64,000 nucleotides of DNA, taken from the NCBI GenBank assembly GCA_034416335.1, contig DAOULV010000003.1:365533-429532 (forward strand), read 5' to 3'. The notes below the pieces were generated by a model. It had not been told where the DNA came from and made no database searches. It worked only from the letters and a program-made list of their open reading frames with translations. Made by a program: the position numbers and the translations under genes. This DNA is from MGML01 sp034416335. Lineage in GTDB: Bacteria; Chloroflexota; Dehalococcoidia; Dehalococcoidales; UBA2162. Positions 34,692 to 43,843 of the stretch are shown piece by piece (position 1 is the first letter of the stretch; each line of letters opens with the position of its first letter).

Positions 34692-36530
34692 ATGAATACT
34701 TCGACCGATCTGATAAAAGAACAACTGAAGCAGTTGCCGCAGAGTCCGGGTGTCTACATATTCAAAGACCTCACGGGAAAAATCATATACGTTGGCAAGG
34801 CTTCCAGCCTGGAAAACAGAGTAAAGTCTTACTTCTATAATCAGGCGCAACACACATCGAAGACAAGACGGCTGGTGAAGAATATCGCTGACCTCGAATT
34901 CTACGTTACCAACACCGAAGAAGAAGCGATTATCCTCGAATACAATCTCGTCCAGAGACACCAGCCTTTTTACAATGTCAGACTTAAGGACGGTAAGACC
35001 TTCCCTTACCTGAAAATATCACTCAATGAGGAATGGCCGAGAGTTTTCCTAACACGGCAGGTCCAGGAAGACGGGGGACGGTATTTCGGCCCGTTTTCCA
35101 GCGCAAAATCTCTCCGCCAGACCATCAAGGCATTGAGAGGAATCTTCCCCTTTCGCTCCTGTACCACGCCGATAACAGGCACCAAGCAGAGGCCCTGCCT
35201 GAATTATCACATCCACCTGTGCCCCGGTCCCTGTATCGGCGCCATATCCAGGCATGAATACCTGGAAATCATAAAACAGGTTATTCTTTTCCTGGAAGGG
35301 AAGCAGGAGCAGGTCGTCCGCAGGCTCGAAGCTAAAATGCAAAAAGCTTCCGAAGCGCTTGATTTCGAAAAAGCCGGTAATTATAGAGACCAGATACAAT
35401 CGATTAAAAGGATAATCGAAAACCAGTCGCTGACTGCCAAAGTCCAGGGAGAACAGGATGTTGTCGCCTTTGTTACAGAGCGTGACCGGGCATTCGTCCA
35501 GGTATATTTTATCCGGAGCAGTAAGCTGATAGGCAGAGAAAGTTTTACACTCCAGGGTGTTGATTCCGAAGAGCCTGAACAGATAATGACGGGATTCATC
35601 AAGCAGTTCTACGGTTCCGCATCGTACATACCTCCTTTGCTTCTCCTCCAGCATAAGGTTGAAGACAAAACTATTATCGAGGAGTGGCTTAAGGGTAAAA
35701 GGGGAAGCAGCGTAAAAATCCAGGTGCCGTATCGGGGGAATAAAAAACAGCTGGTGGATATAGTAGCCAGGAATGCCAACCAGGGACTGCAGCAGATGAA
35801 AATAAAGAGGTTGATTTCCTCTACTGATATCAACAAAGGTCTATCCGAGATCAAAAAGGAACTCGGTCTGCCGCGAAAACCCGCAAGAATGGAATGCTAT
35901 GACATATCCGACATCCAGGGGAAAGTAGCCGTGGGAAGCATGGTAGTCTTCGAGAAGGGCAGACCTAAATCATCGGATTACCGCCGCTTCAGGATACAAA
36001 CCGTAGCGGGTGCCGACGATTACGCTATGCTTAAAGAAGTCCTGCGACGGCGTTTCAGGCGATTTAGTAACAACGATGATTCGCAACCGGGTAAAAACTG
36101 GGATAAAGTGCCCGACCTGATGTTGATCGACGGTGGTAAAGGCCAGCTTAACTCAGTTCTCGAAGTTATGAAGGAAACCGGCACGGAATCGATACCCGTT
36201 GCCAGTATCGCCAAACAGAACGAAGAAATATTCTTGCCGCGCAGGGCAAAACCAATTGTCCTGCCGGCGAATTCACACGGATTACAGATGCTGCAGCGGC
36301 TGCGGGATGAAGCTCATCGGTTCGCCATCACCTATCATAAGAACCTCAGAAACAGGCAGGCCATAAAATCTTCGCTGGATAACATAACCGGCATCGGGCC
36401 TAAACGAAAAAGAGATCTAATGAGACACTTCGGCTCGGTCCGGGCAATCCGCGAAGCGAGTGTCGATGAACTGACCGGAGTGCCCGGAATAACGTCGCTG
36501 CTTGCCCAGCAGATAAAAGAATTACTATAA
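34692..36530 (+). CDS. uvrC: UvrABC system protein C
   Basis: A 612-residue nucleotide-excision-repair nuclease that makes both cuts around the lesion after UvrB loading. The N-terminal GIY-YIG domain is visible (SPGVYIFKDLTGKIIYVGKASSLENRVKSYF, residues 18-48), followed by a UVR motif (FEKAGNYRDQIQSIKRI near 228), the RNase H-like 5' nuclease domain (MECYDISDIQGKVAVGSMVVFEKGRPKSSDYRRF near 398) and C-terminal helix-hairpin-helix pairs (NITGIGPKRKRDLMRHFGSVRAIREAS, GVPGITSLLAQQI). Complete. Confidence 0.96.
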   Translation: MNTSTDLIKEQLKQLPQSPGVYIFKDLTGKIIYVGKASSLENRVKSYFYNQAQHTSKTRRLVKNIADLEFYVTNTEEEAIILEYNLVQRHQPFYNVRLKDGKTFPYLKISLNEEWPRVFLTRQVQEDGGRYFGPFSSAKSLRQTIKALRGIFPFRSCTTPITGTKQRPCLNYHIHLCPGPCIGAISRHEYLEIIKQVILFLEGKQEQVVRRLEAKMQKASEALDFEKAGNYRDQIQSIKRIIENQSLTAKVQGEQDVVAFVTERDRAFVQVYFIRSSKLIGRESFTLQGVDSEEPEQIMTGFIKQFYGSASYIPPLLLLQHKVEDKTIIEEWLKGKRGSSVKIQVPYRGNKKQLVDIVARNANQGLQQMKIKRLISSTDINKGLSEIKKELGLPRKPARMECYDISDIQGKVAVGSMVVFEKGRPKSSDYRRFRIQTVAGADDYAMLKEVLRRRFRRFSNNDDSQPGKNWDKVPDLMLIDGGKGQLNSVLEVMKETGTESIPVASIAKQNEEIFLPRRAKPIVLPANSHGLQMLQRLRDEAHRFAITYHKNLRNRQAIKSSLDNITGIGPKRKRDLMRHFGSVRAIREASVDELTGVPGITSLLAQQIKELL

Positions 36531-36571
36531 TTGCCCCTGCCTGCTCTAATTATTGGAACGATAGTCTGATG

Positions 36572-36799
36572 TTACGATAAGTGGAAATCCTGTTCAGAAA
36601 TGCCGCTTCCCTGGATTATACTCCTGACAGTTCCCAGCGGCAGCTGTTTTCCTTTGTGAATCGGAACTATCACCTGTTTTCCAGTTGAGACATTTCGCCA
36701 CTTCTGATGGCTTCCATGCTGGGATACAAAGTCGAATCCATGTCGTTTGAATACGTGGACAACCTCATCAGCTTTCAATCTCGGGAGTTTATGAACCAT
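36572..36799 (-). CDS. hicA: HicA-type mRNA interferase toxin
   Basis: A 75-residue dsRBD-like protein: LPRLKADEVVHVFKRHGFDFVSQHGSHQKW with the catalytic His31 in GSH, then VIVPIHKGKQLPLGTVRSIIQGSGIS. HicA toxins cleave mRNA and tmRNA. A TTG further upstream (36814) gives a longer frame, but the ATG at 36799 inside the end of hicB fits HicA better. The two genes overlap by 11 bases in the order antitoxin-toxin, so translation is probably coupled. Confidence 0.88.
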   Translation of the reverse strand: MVHKLPRLKADEVVHVFKRHGFDFVSQHGSHQKWRNVSTGKQVIVPIHKGKQLPLGTVRSIIQGSGISEQDFHLS

Positions 36800-37004
36800 C
36801 AGCCGGCAGGTCAACCTCGAATATCTTTTCTTCCGGTTTCAGGTCCAGCGGATGAGGTTCCAGATAGAGTACAATCGCCTCTCTTACGTTTGTCAGAGCT
36901 TCTTCTTCGGTATCACCGCAGCTGCAGCAGCCGGGTAATTCAGGACAATACGCCGCGAAACTTCCGGTGTCAGAATCGTATTCGGTGACTATGCGGAATT
37001 TCAT
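36789..37004 (-). CDS. hicB: HicB-type antitoxin (short form, no DNA-binding domain)
   Basis: A 71-residue protein with the partial RNase H-like fold of HicB: MKFRIVTEYDSDTGSFAAYCPELPGCCSCGDTEEEALTNVREAIVLYLE. This binds and blocks HicA. Longer HicB proteins carry a C-terminal DNA-binding domain; here the protein ends soon after the fold, so autoregulation would need another factor. Good ribosome-binding site (GGAGG) upstream. The pair lies between cysS and uvrC. Confidence 0.85.
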   Translation of the reverse strand: MKFRIVTEYDSDTGSFAAYCPELPGCCSCGDTEEEALTNVREAIVLYLEPHPLDLKPEEKIFEVDLPADGS

Positions 37005-37064
37005 ATATAAACCTCCGCCTGCGGACTGATTATATCAGACAGGCAAATAACGTTGAAAGTCCTT

Positions 37065-38501
37065 CTACCTCTTCAGCTTCCAGGTTGTATCCTGTGCCGA
37101 ATCCTCGAGCAGTATCCCTGCTTCATCGAGCCTGTTTCTTATCAGGTCTGCCTTATCATACTGTTTTTCTTTTCTCAATTCCTGTCTGGCATTAATAAGG
37201 TCCTGCAGCATAACTTCGGGACTATCTTCTTCAACCGGTATACGGCTTATTTCATCGCATATAGCTCGATAGACTGCAGAAATACTCCCGGTATCCAGCG
37301 TATCTTTCACCGGATCAAGAGTCAGTCCCAGCAGTCCGGCAAGTTCGGTAAAAACCTGCTTCGCGCGGCTTACGTCGTATCCTTCGTCGTTAGAACGGTT
37401 AATTTCCCTTGCCATATCAAACAGCGTCGCCAGTGCCTGCGAAGTCCCAAAATCGTCATCCATAACCTCAATAAATCGGTCGCGGTAAGAATCAGCATCT
37501 ATCGTGGAAGGCCCTTTGGCACCCTTCCCCTGCACTGCCGCTGCCTGCCTCAAGCGGTCGGCGCCGCGTTCGGCCACCTCCAGCGAATCACTCATAAAAG
37601 AAAGTGGACTACGGTAGTACGAACCCAGGACAAATACCCTTATTGCATCGGCGGAGTGCTGTTTCAGGGCTTCACGGATGGTTATCATATTACCCAGCGA
37701 CCGGCTGCCTTTTTCTCCGCTGACCGACAGCAGTCCGTTGTGAATCCAGTATTTCACGAATGGTTTTTTACCGGTAAAACTCTCCGACTGCACAATCTCG
37801 TTTTCATGGTGCGGAAAGACCACGTCCTGACCACCGCCGTGGATATCTATCGTTTCTCCGAGGTACCTGAGGGACATGGCACTGCACTCGATGTGCCAGC
37901 CGGGCCTTCCCTTTCCCCAGGGGCTGTCCCATGAAGGCTCGCCGGGCTTGGCTTCCTTCCACAGCAGAAAGTCCATCGGGTGTTCCTTCTCTTCCCCGGG
38001 GTCTACCCTTGCCCCCGCCATCATCTCATCCAGGTTTCGGTGAGACAGTTTCCCGTAATCGGGAACGCTTGTCACTCTGAAATAGACATTTCCACCGACC
38101 GCATAGGCGAATCCCTTTTCAATCAAGCCGGTGACAATCTCCAGCATCTTGTCTATCTCACTCATCGCCCGTGGATAAACGTGTGCCGGCTGCACGTTCA
38201 ACGCTTTCATATCCTCGTCATACCGCTCCACGTACTTCTGCGTCAGTTCCTGTACCGTAACCCCGCGTTCGTTAGCATGGGCGATAATGTTATCCTCGAT
38301 ATCGGTAATATTCTGGATATGCCTGACCTTGTAACCCCGGTATTCAAGGTAGCGGCGGACGACATCGAAAAATATGTAACTCAGGGCATGGCCGACATGG
38401 GCATCATCATAAGGGTTTACACCGCAGACGTACATCTTAACCTCGTCACCCTGCGGGATAAACTCCTCTTTTTTCCCTGAAAGACTGTTAAAGACCTGCA
38501 T
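37065..38501 (-). CDS. cysS: Cysteinyl-tRNA synthetase with degenerate KMSKS motif
   Basis: A 478-residue class I synthetase that charges tRNA-Cys. The ATP-binding HIGH is HVGH (35-38), the zinc ligands include Cys26 (MYVCGVNPYD) and the WHIECSAMS Cys near 207 with HGGGQDVVFPHHENE. The second signature, normally KMSKS, reads KGSRSLGN near 266-273: the Met is Gly and the first Ser position is kept. The C-terminal helical domain is normal. TTG at 38504 is in frame, but the ATG at 38501, sharing one base with the ispF stop, lies 4 bases after GAGAGG. Last gene of the ispD-ispF-cysS operon. Confidence 0.94.
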   Translation of the reverse strand: MQVFNSLSGKKEEFIPQGDEVKMYVCGVNPYDDAHVGHALSYIFFDVVRRYLEYRGYKVRHIQNITDIEDNIIAHANERGVTVQELTQKYVERYDEDMKALNVQPAHVYPRAMSEIDKMLEIVTGLIEKGFAYAVGGNVYFRVTSVPDYGKLSHRNLDEMMAGARVDPGEEKEHPMDFLLWKEAKPGEPSWDSPWGKGRPGWHIECSAMSLRYLGETIDIHGGGQDVVFPHHENEIVQSESFTGKKPFVKYWIHNGLLSVSGEKGSRSLGNMITIREALKQHSADAIRVFVLGSYYRSPLSFMSDSLEVAERGADRLRQAAAVQGKGAKGPSTIDADSYRDRFIEVMDDDFGTSQALATLFDMAREINRSNDEGYDVSRAKQVFTELAGLLGLTLDPVKDTLDTGSISAVYRAICDEISRIPVEEDSPEVMLQDLINARQELRKEKQYDKADLIRNRLDEAGILLEDSAQDTTWKLKR

Positions 38502-38986
38502 CAATCCTCTCCCTCTATCATAGTAACCGCCATAGCGGCGATACCTTCTACTTTACCGATTTCGCCCAGCCCGTTCGCCGTACTTGCCTTCACGCTTATC
38601 TTTTCGGTCTCGATACCGAGCGTCTGCCCGAGTTTCTCCCGCATGGAACCGATATAATCTCTGAGTACCGGCTGTTCGGCAATAATCGTCGAATCAATAT
38701 TTACCACTCTCCAGCCTTTTCCTGTAACTTTCGAATGTATCTGCTTCAGCATTTCCAGGCTGGATATATCCTTATACTCAGGTTTACCCGGTGGGAAATA
38801 CCGTCCTATATCGCCCATTGCTGCTGCTCCCAGTAGTGAATCTATTACAGCGTGAGTCAGCACGTCGGCATCGCTCCAGCCGTCTAGTCCCTGGCTGAAC
38901 GGTATCTCGATTCCTCCCAGCACCAGCCTGCGTTCCGGTGTCAGGGGATGGATATCATAGCCTATTCCGATGCGTATTCCCGTCAT
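38501..38986 (-). CDS. ispF: 2-C-methyl-D-erythritol 2,4-cyclodiphosphate synthase
   Basis: A 161-residue enzyme, fifth step of the non-mevalonate isoprenoid pathway, converting CDP-ME 2-phosphate to the cyclodiphosphate with loss of CMP. Asp11 and His13 in RIGIGYDIHPL bind zinc, and the conserved GGIEIPFSQGLDGWSDADVLTHAVIDSLLGAAAMGDIG follows. It overlaps ispD by four bases (ATGA) and cysS by one, so all three are coupled. Confidence 0.95.
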   Translation of the reverse strand: MTGIRIGIGYDIHPLTPERRLVLGGIEIPFSQGLDGWSDADVLTHAVIDSLLGAAAMGDIGRYFPPGKPEYKDISSLEMLKQIHSKVTGKGWRVVNIDSTIIAEQPVLRDYIGSMREKLGQTLGIETEKISVKASTANGLGEIGKVEGIAAMAVTMIEGED

Positions 38987-39675
38987 TTCTTTCTTTTCTC
39001 CAGCAGTATCTCAGCCGTCGCCAGGTCTTCCGGTGTCGTTATCTTTATATTATCGTTCGAACCCTGGAACAACTTGACCTTTCCTCCCATCATCTCCACC
39101 ACCCGGGCATCGTCGGTAACATCGTACTTCAGCTTCCGGTAGGCTTCCGCAATAATATCATATCGGAATACCTGCGGAGTCTGCGCCGCCCACAGGCTCT
39201 GCCTTGGCGGCGTCCCCTGTATCGTCAGGTCATCACCGGCTACTTTTATAGTGTCGGTCACCGGAACGGCGGCTATAGCCGCGCCCGTCTCCAGTGCGGC
39301 ATCCAGTCCGTTCTCGATCAAATCCGCGGTTATCAGCGGTCTCGCCCCGTCGTGTATAACCACCCACTCGTATTCGCCAAGGCAGTTCAGTCCGTTCAGC
39401 ACCGAGTCCTGCCTTCTTTCTCCGCCCTCGCAAACATCCTTTACTTTCGTCCAGCTTTCACTTTCAACCATCTTTTTCCCCTTATCAAGGTTTTGCCTAC
39501 TCAGCACTATAACTATACCGTCGATAAGGTTGCTCTTCTCGAATGTTTCCACTGCTCGTGCAAGGACGGGTCTGCCATCCAGTAGTGCGAATATCTTGTC
39601 CGCTCCGCCCATCCTGCTACCGGAACCTGCCGCAACTATGACCGCACCGGTTTTTCGCTTATCTCCGTCAGTCAC
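38983..39675 (-). CDS. ispD: 2-C-methyl-D-erythritol 4-phosphate cytidylyltransferase
   Basis: A 230-residue nucleotidyltransferase that makes CDP-ME from MEP and CTP. The CTP-binding loop is VIVAAGSGSRMGG (13-24), then LARAVETFEKS, VCEGGERRQDSVLNGLN, VVIHDGARPLIT and AAVPVTDTIK are all typical. The start is GTG at 39675 with GGAG 8 bases upstream. First gene of the ispD-ispF-cysS operon. Confidence 0.95.
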   Translation of the reverse strand: MTDGDKRKTGAVIVAAGSGSRMGGADKIFALLDGRPVLARAVETFEKSNLIDGIVIVLSRQNLDKGKKMVESESWTKVKDVCEGGERRQDSVLNGLNCLGEYEWVVIHDGARPLITADLIENGLDAALETGAAIAAVPVTDTIKVAGDDLTIQGTPPRQSLWAAQTPQVFRYDIIAEAYRKLKYDVTDDARVVEMMGGKVKLFQGSNDNIKITTPEDLATAEILLEKRKK

Positions 39676-39702
39676 AAAAAATACTCCGTTTATACTAACC
39701 TG

Positions 39703-39731
39703 AGTTTACACGTAACTGGATTCTTGTTCAA
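39703..39731 (-). promoter_or_regulatory. Promoter of the ispD-ispF-cysS operon
   Basis: On the minus strand: TTGAAC (39731-39726), a 17-base spacer and TAAACT (39708-39703); predicted start near 39696, 21 bases before the GTG of ispD. Confidence 0.55.
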
Positions 39732-39794
39732 CCTGAGTTATGTTAGAATTAACTAGAGACCGGACATGCTGAAGGGAAGAAGGGGCTGGATAGA

Positions 39795-40751
39795 ATGCCG
39801 ACTATTATACTGGACAAAAGTGCCGTAAAGAGTCTATTGAATATGCCGGACGTATTACGTGTTATCGAGCAGGCTTTTAAACTGTGGGGCCAGGGGAAAG
39901 GCAGTATGCCGCCCAAAGCTTACCTTACCGTAGAAAATGGTGATTTCCGGGCCATGCCTGCTTCTTTACCCGGCAGTGCCGGTATGAAATGGGTAAACGC
40001 CCACCCGGGCAACAGGTCGCACAATCTGCCTTCGGTTATGGCCGTACTGATATATAACGACCCCGAAACAGGGTATCCGCTGGCGATAATGGACGCCACG
40101 GACATCACTGCTTACCGGACGGGCGCCGCCGGAGCAATCGCCTCGAAATATCTGGCGCGGAAAGAATCCCGGTCTCTGGGGATAATCGGTGCCGGAACTC
40201 AGGCACATACTCAGATAATAGCCCACATGGAATTATTCGACATTGATTCTATAAACGTCTACGATATTTCAAGGGATTCGGTCGAAAAACTCGCCTCTGA
40301 CTTTCCCGGACTTCCGGTTAAAATCTGTACGATAGAAGAGGCCGCTACTTCGGACATCCTCTGTACCCTGACACCCTCCCGCAGTCCCGTTGTTATGAAT
40401 GAGTGGATAAAGGACGGTATCCATATTAATGCCATCGGTGCGGATGCCGCCGGCAAGGAAGAATTGGACCCGCAAATCATCAAGAGGGCGATTGTTGTAG
40501 TCGACGACCTTAAACAGGCGAGTGCCGGCGGAGAGATTAATGTCCCCATTCAAAAAGGCATTTATACGATAAACGATATTCATGGCACTCTTGCCGAACT
40601 GGCAGTCGGCAAGAAAACTGGTAGAACCGACCCTGCAGCGGTAACAGTGTTCGACTCGACGGGAATTGCTATCGAAGACATTGCCGTGGCCGGGATGATA
40701 TACGAGAAAGCCCGGCAGTCCGGTGATTATCCGACCATCGACCTGGCATAA
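39795..40751 (+). CDS. Ornithine cyclodeaminase / mu-crystallin family NAD(P) enzyme
   Basis: A 318-residue protein. The family features are the N-terminal MPPKAYLTVENGDFRAMPASLPG with substrate-binding Arg/Lys residues, MKWVNAHPGN, the DATDITAYRTGAAGAIASKYLARKES helix and the Rossmann motif LGIIGAGTQAHTQIIAH near 133. Members include ornithine cyclodeaminase, archaeal alanine dehydrogenase and ketimine reductases; I cannot choose among them. The start codon ATG 39795 has only a weak ribosome-binding site. The methyltransferase gene follows 24 bases downstream. Confidence 0.88.
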   Translation: MPTIILDKSAVKSLLNMPDVLRVIEQAFKLWGQGKGSMPPKAYLTVENGDFRAMPASLPGSAGMKWVNAHPGNRSHNLPSVMAVLIYNDPETGYPLAIMDATDITAYRTGAAGAIASKYLARKESRSLGIIGAGTQAHTQIIAHMELFDIDSINVYDISRDSVEKLASDFPGLPVKICTIEEAATSDILCTLTPSRSPVVMNEWIKDGIHINAIGADAAGKEELDPQIIKRAIVVVDDLKQASAGGEINVPIQKGIYTINDIHGTLAELAVGKKTGRTDPAAVTVFDSTGIAIEDIAVAGMIYEKARQSGDYPTIDLA

Positions 40752-40775
40752 AATGCCCAAAAAAGGTAAGAATAA

Positions 40776-41435
40776 ATGGCCGATAACATAGAATCAAAAG
40801 CCTGGGACTGGTCGCTAGTTTCGGCCGAATCCTGGAATGAGGTTTCGGAAGAATTCCTGCCGATAGCTTTAAAATGGAAAAATCTCGGAAAGCATGCCGC
40901 TCTCGATCTCGGTTGCGGAAGAGGCCGCCATTCTTTATTCCTCGCCGGAATGGGCTTCGAAGTTACTGCGGTCGACCTGTCTCCGGAAGGGATCAGTCAA
41001 CTCAGAGAACAGGCCCGTCGGGAGAAACTCGAGAAAAATATCACTGCCCTTGTATGCGATATGCTTGAACTCCCTTTCAGCCCGGGACAATTCGATTGCG
41101 TAATAGCCTTTCACGCGATATATCATACGGACTACAGGGGGTTGAAAACCGTTGTTTCCGGTATTACCGAATTTCTGGAAGATTCAGGCCGGTTATTCAC
41201 TACATTTAATTCGAAGAGCAGTCCTTCATTTACGAATCCCGCGTTTGAGCATGTCGACGACTATACAATCATCAAATCGCAGGGGCTCGAAAAAGGCATA
41301 CCGCACGCTTACCTTGACTATGATGATATTCTCAAGCTGCTGGCTGATTTCCGAATACTGAAAATCCAGCATATCCGGGATTTCCCTCCGCGTGGAAACG
41401 GCACCCACTACTTCGTTGAAGCCGAAAAGAAATAG
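40776..41435 (+). CDS. Class I SAM-dependent methyltransferase
   Basis: A 219-residue protein with motif I HAALDLGCGRGRHSLFLAGMG near 45, motif II VTAVDLSPEGISQLREQA and the later FDCVIAFHAIYHTDYRGL. It resembles the TehB/UbiE-like small methyltransferases; the substrate is unknown. AAAGGTAAG lies 5 bases before the ATG. Probably co-transcribed with the upstream cyclodeaminase-like gene. Confidence 0.85.
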   Translation: MADNIESKAWDWSLVSAESWNEVSEEFLPIALKWKNLGKHAALDLGCGRGRHSLFLAGMGFEVTAVDLSPEGISQLREQARREKLEKNITALVCDMLELPFSPGQFDCVIAFHAIYHTDYRGLKTVVSGITEFLEDSGRLFTTFNSKSSPSFTNPAFEHVDDYTIIKSQGLEKGIPHAYLDYDDILKLLADFRILKIQHIRDFPPRGNGTHYFVEAEKK

Positions 41436-41445
41436 CACACTTATC

Positions 41446-41474
41446 TTGAATTAGTCACCCGAATACAGTAAAGT
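41446..41474 (+). promoter_or_regulatory. Promoter of radA, predicted leaderless
   Basis: TTGAAT at 41446-41451, a 17-base spacer and TAAAGT at 41469-41474, ending six bases before the radA ATG at 41481. No ribosome-binding site lies between. Confidence 0.55.
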
Positions 41475-41480
41475 CAGTCT

Positions 41481-42881
41481 ATGGCAAAGACAGACAGGTC
41501 AGCCGGTAGAACCGTATTCGTCTGCCAGCAGTGCGGCAGGGAAGAACTGAAGTGGCTGGGACGCTGTCCCAGCTGCAACGAGTGGAACAGCTTCTACGAG
41601 CAGAAAATCGCCGCCCCGGCACGTTCTCCCCGTCCGGCATCTTCGGCAAACCAGCCGCAGGAACTATCACAGGTAGCCGCTGAATCAGCCGATCGTTTTC
41701 CCCTGCCGATGCAAGAATTCAACCGCGTTCTCGGTGGCGGTATCGTTCCCGGCTCCCTGGTACTTGCCGGCGGCGACCCCGGAATAGGCAAGTCCACGCT
41801 TCTGCTACAGGTATCGTCACTGGTGGCACAGACACACGGCAGGGTGGTATATGTCTCCGGAGAGGAGACGCAGCACCAGATTAAACTCAGGGCGGAAAGA
41901 CTCGGAATAAAGGGAGACAATCTGTTTCTCCTGGCAGAGACCGATCTGAACACAATCCTTGAACAGGTTGAAGATCTTGCACCAGGTCTGGTAATAATCG
42001 ACTCCATACAGGCGGTCTATCTGCCGGAGGTGGAAACAGCACCCGGAAGCATAACCCAGGTGCGCGAATGCACGATGCGTCTGATGAACTGGGCAAAGAC
42101 CGGGGCTGTTCCGGTATTCATAGTCGGACACGTCACCAAAGACGGCTCTATAGCCGGCCCACGCGTTCTGGAGCACATCGTAGATGCCGTCCTGTACCTC
42201 GAAGGAGAATCTTTCAGCAGTTACCGCCTGCTGCGCTGCGTAAAGAACCGCTTCGGCTCTACCAATGAAATTGGTATCTTCGAAATGAAGCAGCAGGGGC
42301 TGGTAGAGGTAGACAATCCTTCAAGAGCCTTTCTGTCACAGCGTTACGGGGAAGCGATAGGCTCCACCGTGGTTCCCGTACTGGAAGGCAGCCGTCCCCT
42401 GCTGGTGGAAATCCAGGCACTGACCAATCCTACCAGCTTCGGGCAGCCGCGCCGGACCGCCAACGGGGTGGACTTCAACCGCCTCCTTCTGGTTACGGCT
42501 GTGCTGACACGGAGAATCGGCGTAAAACTCGGTAGTCAGGACGTGATGGTTAATGTTACCGGCGGTATAAGAATAGGAGAACCGGCAGCTGACCTGGGTA
42601 TCGCCCTGGCAATAACCTCCTCCGCACGCGATATACCGGTAGACCCCGAACTTGCAGTAGTCGGTGAAATAGGACTCAGCGGCGAACTCCGGACAGTATC
42701 GCAGCTCGACCGGCGTATCAATGAAGCCGCCCGGCTTGGCTTCAAACGCTGTCTCGTGCCCAAAACAGGCTCGCACGCTTCCGATAACGATATCAAAATC
42801 GTAACCGCCGGAACTCTCAAAGAAGCGATTACTACAGGTCTCCTGAAAAACAAGAACTCAGACGAATCCTTAACCTTCTGA
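41481..42881 (+). CDS. radA: DNA repair protein RadA
   Basis: A 466-residue branch-migration helicase of recombination. It has the N-terminal C4 zinc finger (FVCQQCGREELKWLGRCPSCNEWNSF, about 13-38), the RecA-like ATPase with Walker A GGDPGIGKST near 97-106, the RadA-specific KNRFGSTNEIG near 254 and a C-terminal Lon-protease-like domain (DVMVNVTGGIRIGEPAADLGIALAITSS) without the proteolytic Ser. Complete and of normal length. Confidence 0.96.
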   Translation: MAKTDRSAGRTVFVCQQCGREELKWLGRCPSCNEWNSFYEQKIAAPARSPRPASSANQPQELSQVAAESADRFPLPMQEFNRVLGGGIVPGSLVLAGGDPGIGKSTLLLQVSSLVAQTHGRVVYVSGEETQHQIKLRAERLGIKGDNLFLLAETDLNTILEQVEDLAPGLVIIDSIQAVYLPEVETAPGSITQVRECTMRLMNWAKTGAVPVFIVGHVTKDGSIAGPRVLEHIVDAVLYLEGESFSSYRLLRCVKNRFGSTNEIGIFEMKQQGLVEVDNPSRAFLSQRYGEAIGSTVVPVLEGSRPLLVEIQALTNPTSFGQPRRTANGVDFNRLLLVTAVLTRRIGVKLGSQDVMVNVTGGIRIGEPAADLGIALAITSSARDIPVDPELAVVGEIGLSGELRTVSQLDRRINEAARLGFKRCLVPKTGSHASDNDIKIVTAGTLKEAITTGLLKNKNSDESLTF

Positions 42882-42906
42882 GGCAGCGCTCCGGAGGTAA
42901 GGGAAA

Positions 42907-43800
42907 ATGCGACCCAGTAAATTATTACTATTTTTGATTCTCCTGCTTATCCTCGTATCAACAGTATTCGTAATAAAAAATCCGGATGCAAACGATGATA
43001 CGCCGCAAATCACTGTTTCCGCAGATATCGAAGGCATCGATATCGATGACCTGATAAAACAAACGGTGAAAAATACGGAGTCCATCGAAAGATACTCTCA
43101 GAATACAGAAATAATATACGAATACTCCGGGATTACAGACGGTAAACCGGATAATCGGTCCCTGCAAATGATGATGACAGCCAACGTGGACAATCAAAAC
43201 AAAATATTGTGGGCTACGATTAATTCCACACTCAATGAGGGCGATTATCCGCTGGATATCGAAGTGGAAATGTACAGTACCGCAGACAGCCTGTATGTCG
43301 ATTTAAGCACAGAAGGTGAGTCTCCGGGCTGGATAAGATCGCAGCAGATAACGACAAGCTGGGATAAACTGGTTTCTTTCGACAACGTTTTTACCGTACT
43401 GGAAGACGAGGTTGTGCAGAGTGTGAGGAATGAAGTGGATAAAGGTAAAGATTACTATGTTCTGACTGTGCCTGTAAAAGATGTATATGTAATTTACAGA
43501 ACCCTCAAAAATTCATACGGTCTTGAGAACCAGTTCCGTTACTCTTATGAACTGGTCCAGGCATTTTCAGATAATTTTATTTTCGAAATATGGATAGACA
43601 AGGACTCTTTCCTGGTGGTGAAAAGAGTGGTCCGGATGGAAGTCGAAGTTACTCCCGAGCAAGTTACCGGACTCGATGCGGGTTCCGCACACTTTTCGTT
43701 ACTGATGACGTCATATAATTACAATATTAATCAGGCCTTCACCATTAATTTACCTGAAGAACTGGACGACGCCGCAAGAATATATACTATCAATGAATAA
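42907..43800 (+). CDS. Membrane-anchored or secreted protein, possible LolA/LppX-like fold
   Basis: A 297-residue protein with an N-terminal hydrophobic helix (about 5-22, LLLFLILLLILVSTVFVI) that may be a membrane anchor or signal peptide. The rest alternates beta strands with Thr/Ser/Asp-rich loops (MMMTANVDNQNKILWATINSTLN, DIEVEMYSTADSLYVDLST, FIFEIWIDKDSFLVVKRVVRMEVEV). This pattern recalls the half-barrel lipid-binding fold of LolA, LppX and DUF6612 proteins; it is inference from pattern only. No lipobox Cys is present. A good GGAGGTAAGGG precedes the ATG. It follows radA by 25 bases and may be co-transcribed. Confidence 0.65.
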   Translation: MRPSKLLLFLILLLILVSTVFVIKNPDANDDTPQITVSADIEGIDIDDLIKQTVKNTESIERYSQNTEIIYEYSGITDGKPDNRSLQMMMTANVDNQNKILWATINSTLNEGDYPLDIEVEMYSTADSLYVDLSTEGESPGWIRSQQITTSWDKLVSFDNVFTVLEDEVVQSVRNEVDKGKDYYVLTVPVKDVYVIYRTLKNSYGLENQFRYSYELVQAFSDNFIFEIWIDKDSFLVVKRVVRMEVEVTPEQVTGLDAGSAHFSLLMTSYNYNINQAFTINLPEELDDAARIYTINE

Positions 43801-43843
43801 TCCTTAATGTTAATATATACCTGCAGGACATGTTTTTTTAAAG

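Noticed and set aside
35049..35654. 201-codon minus-strand frame
   Set aside because: Antisense shadow of uvrC.
37053..37934. 293-codon frame on the plus strand
   Set aside because: Antisense to cysS, whose protein is clearly real; the frame is a by-product of codon use.
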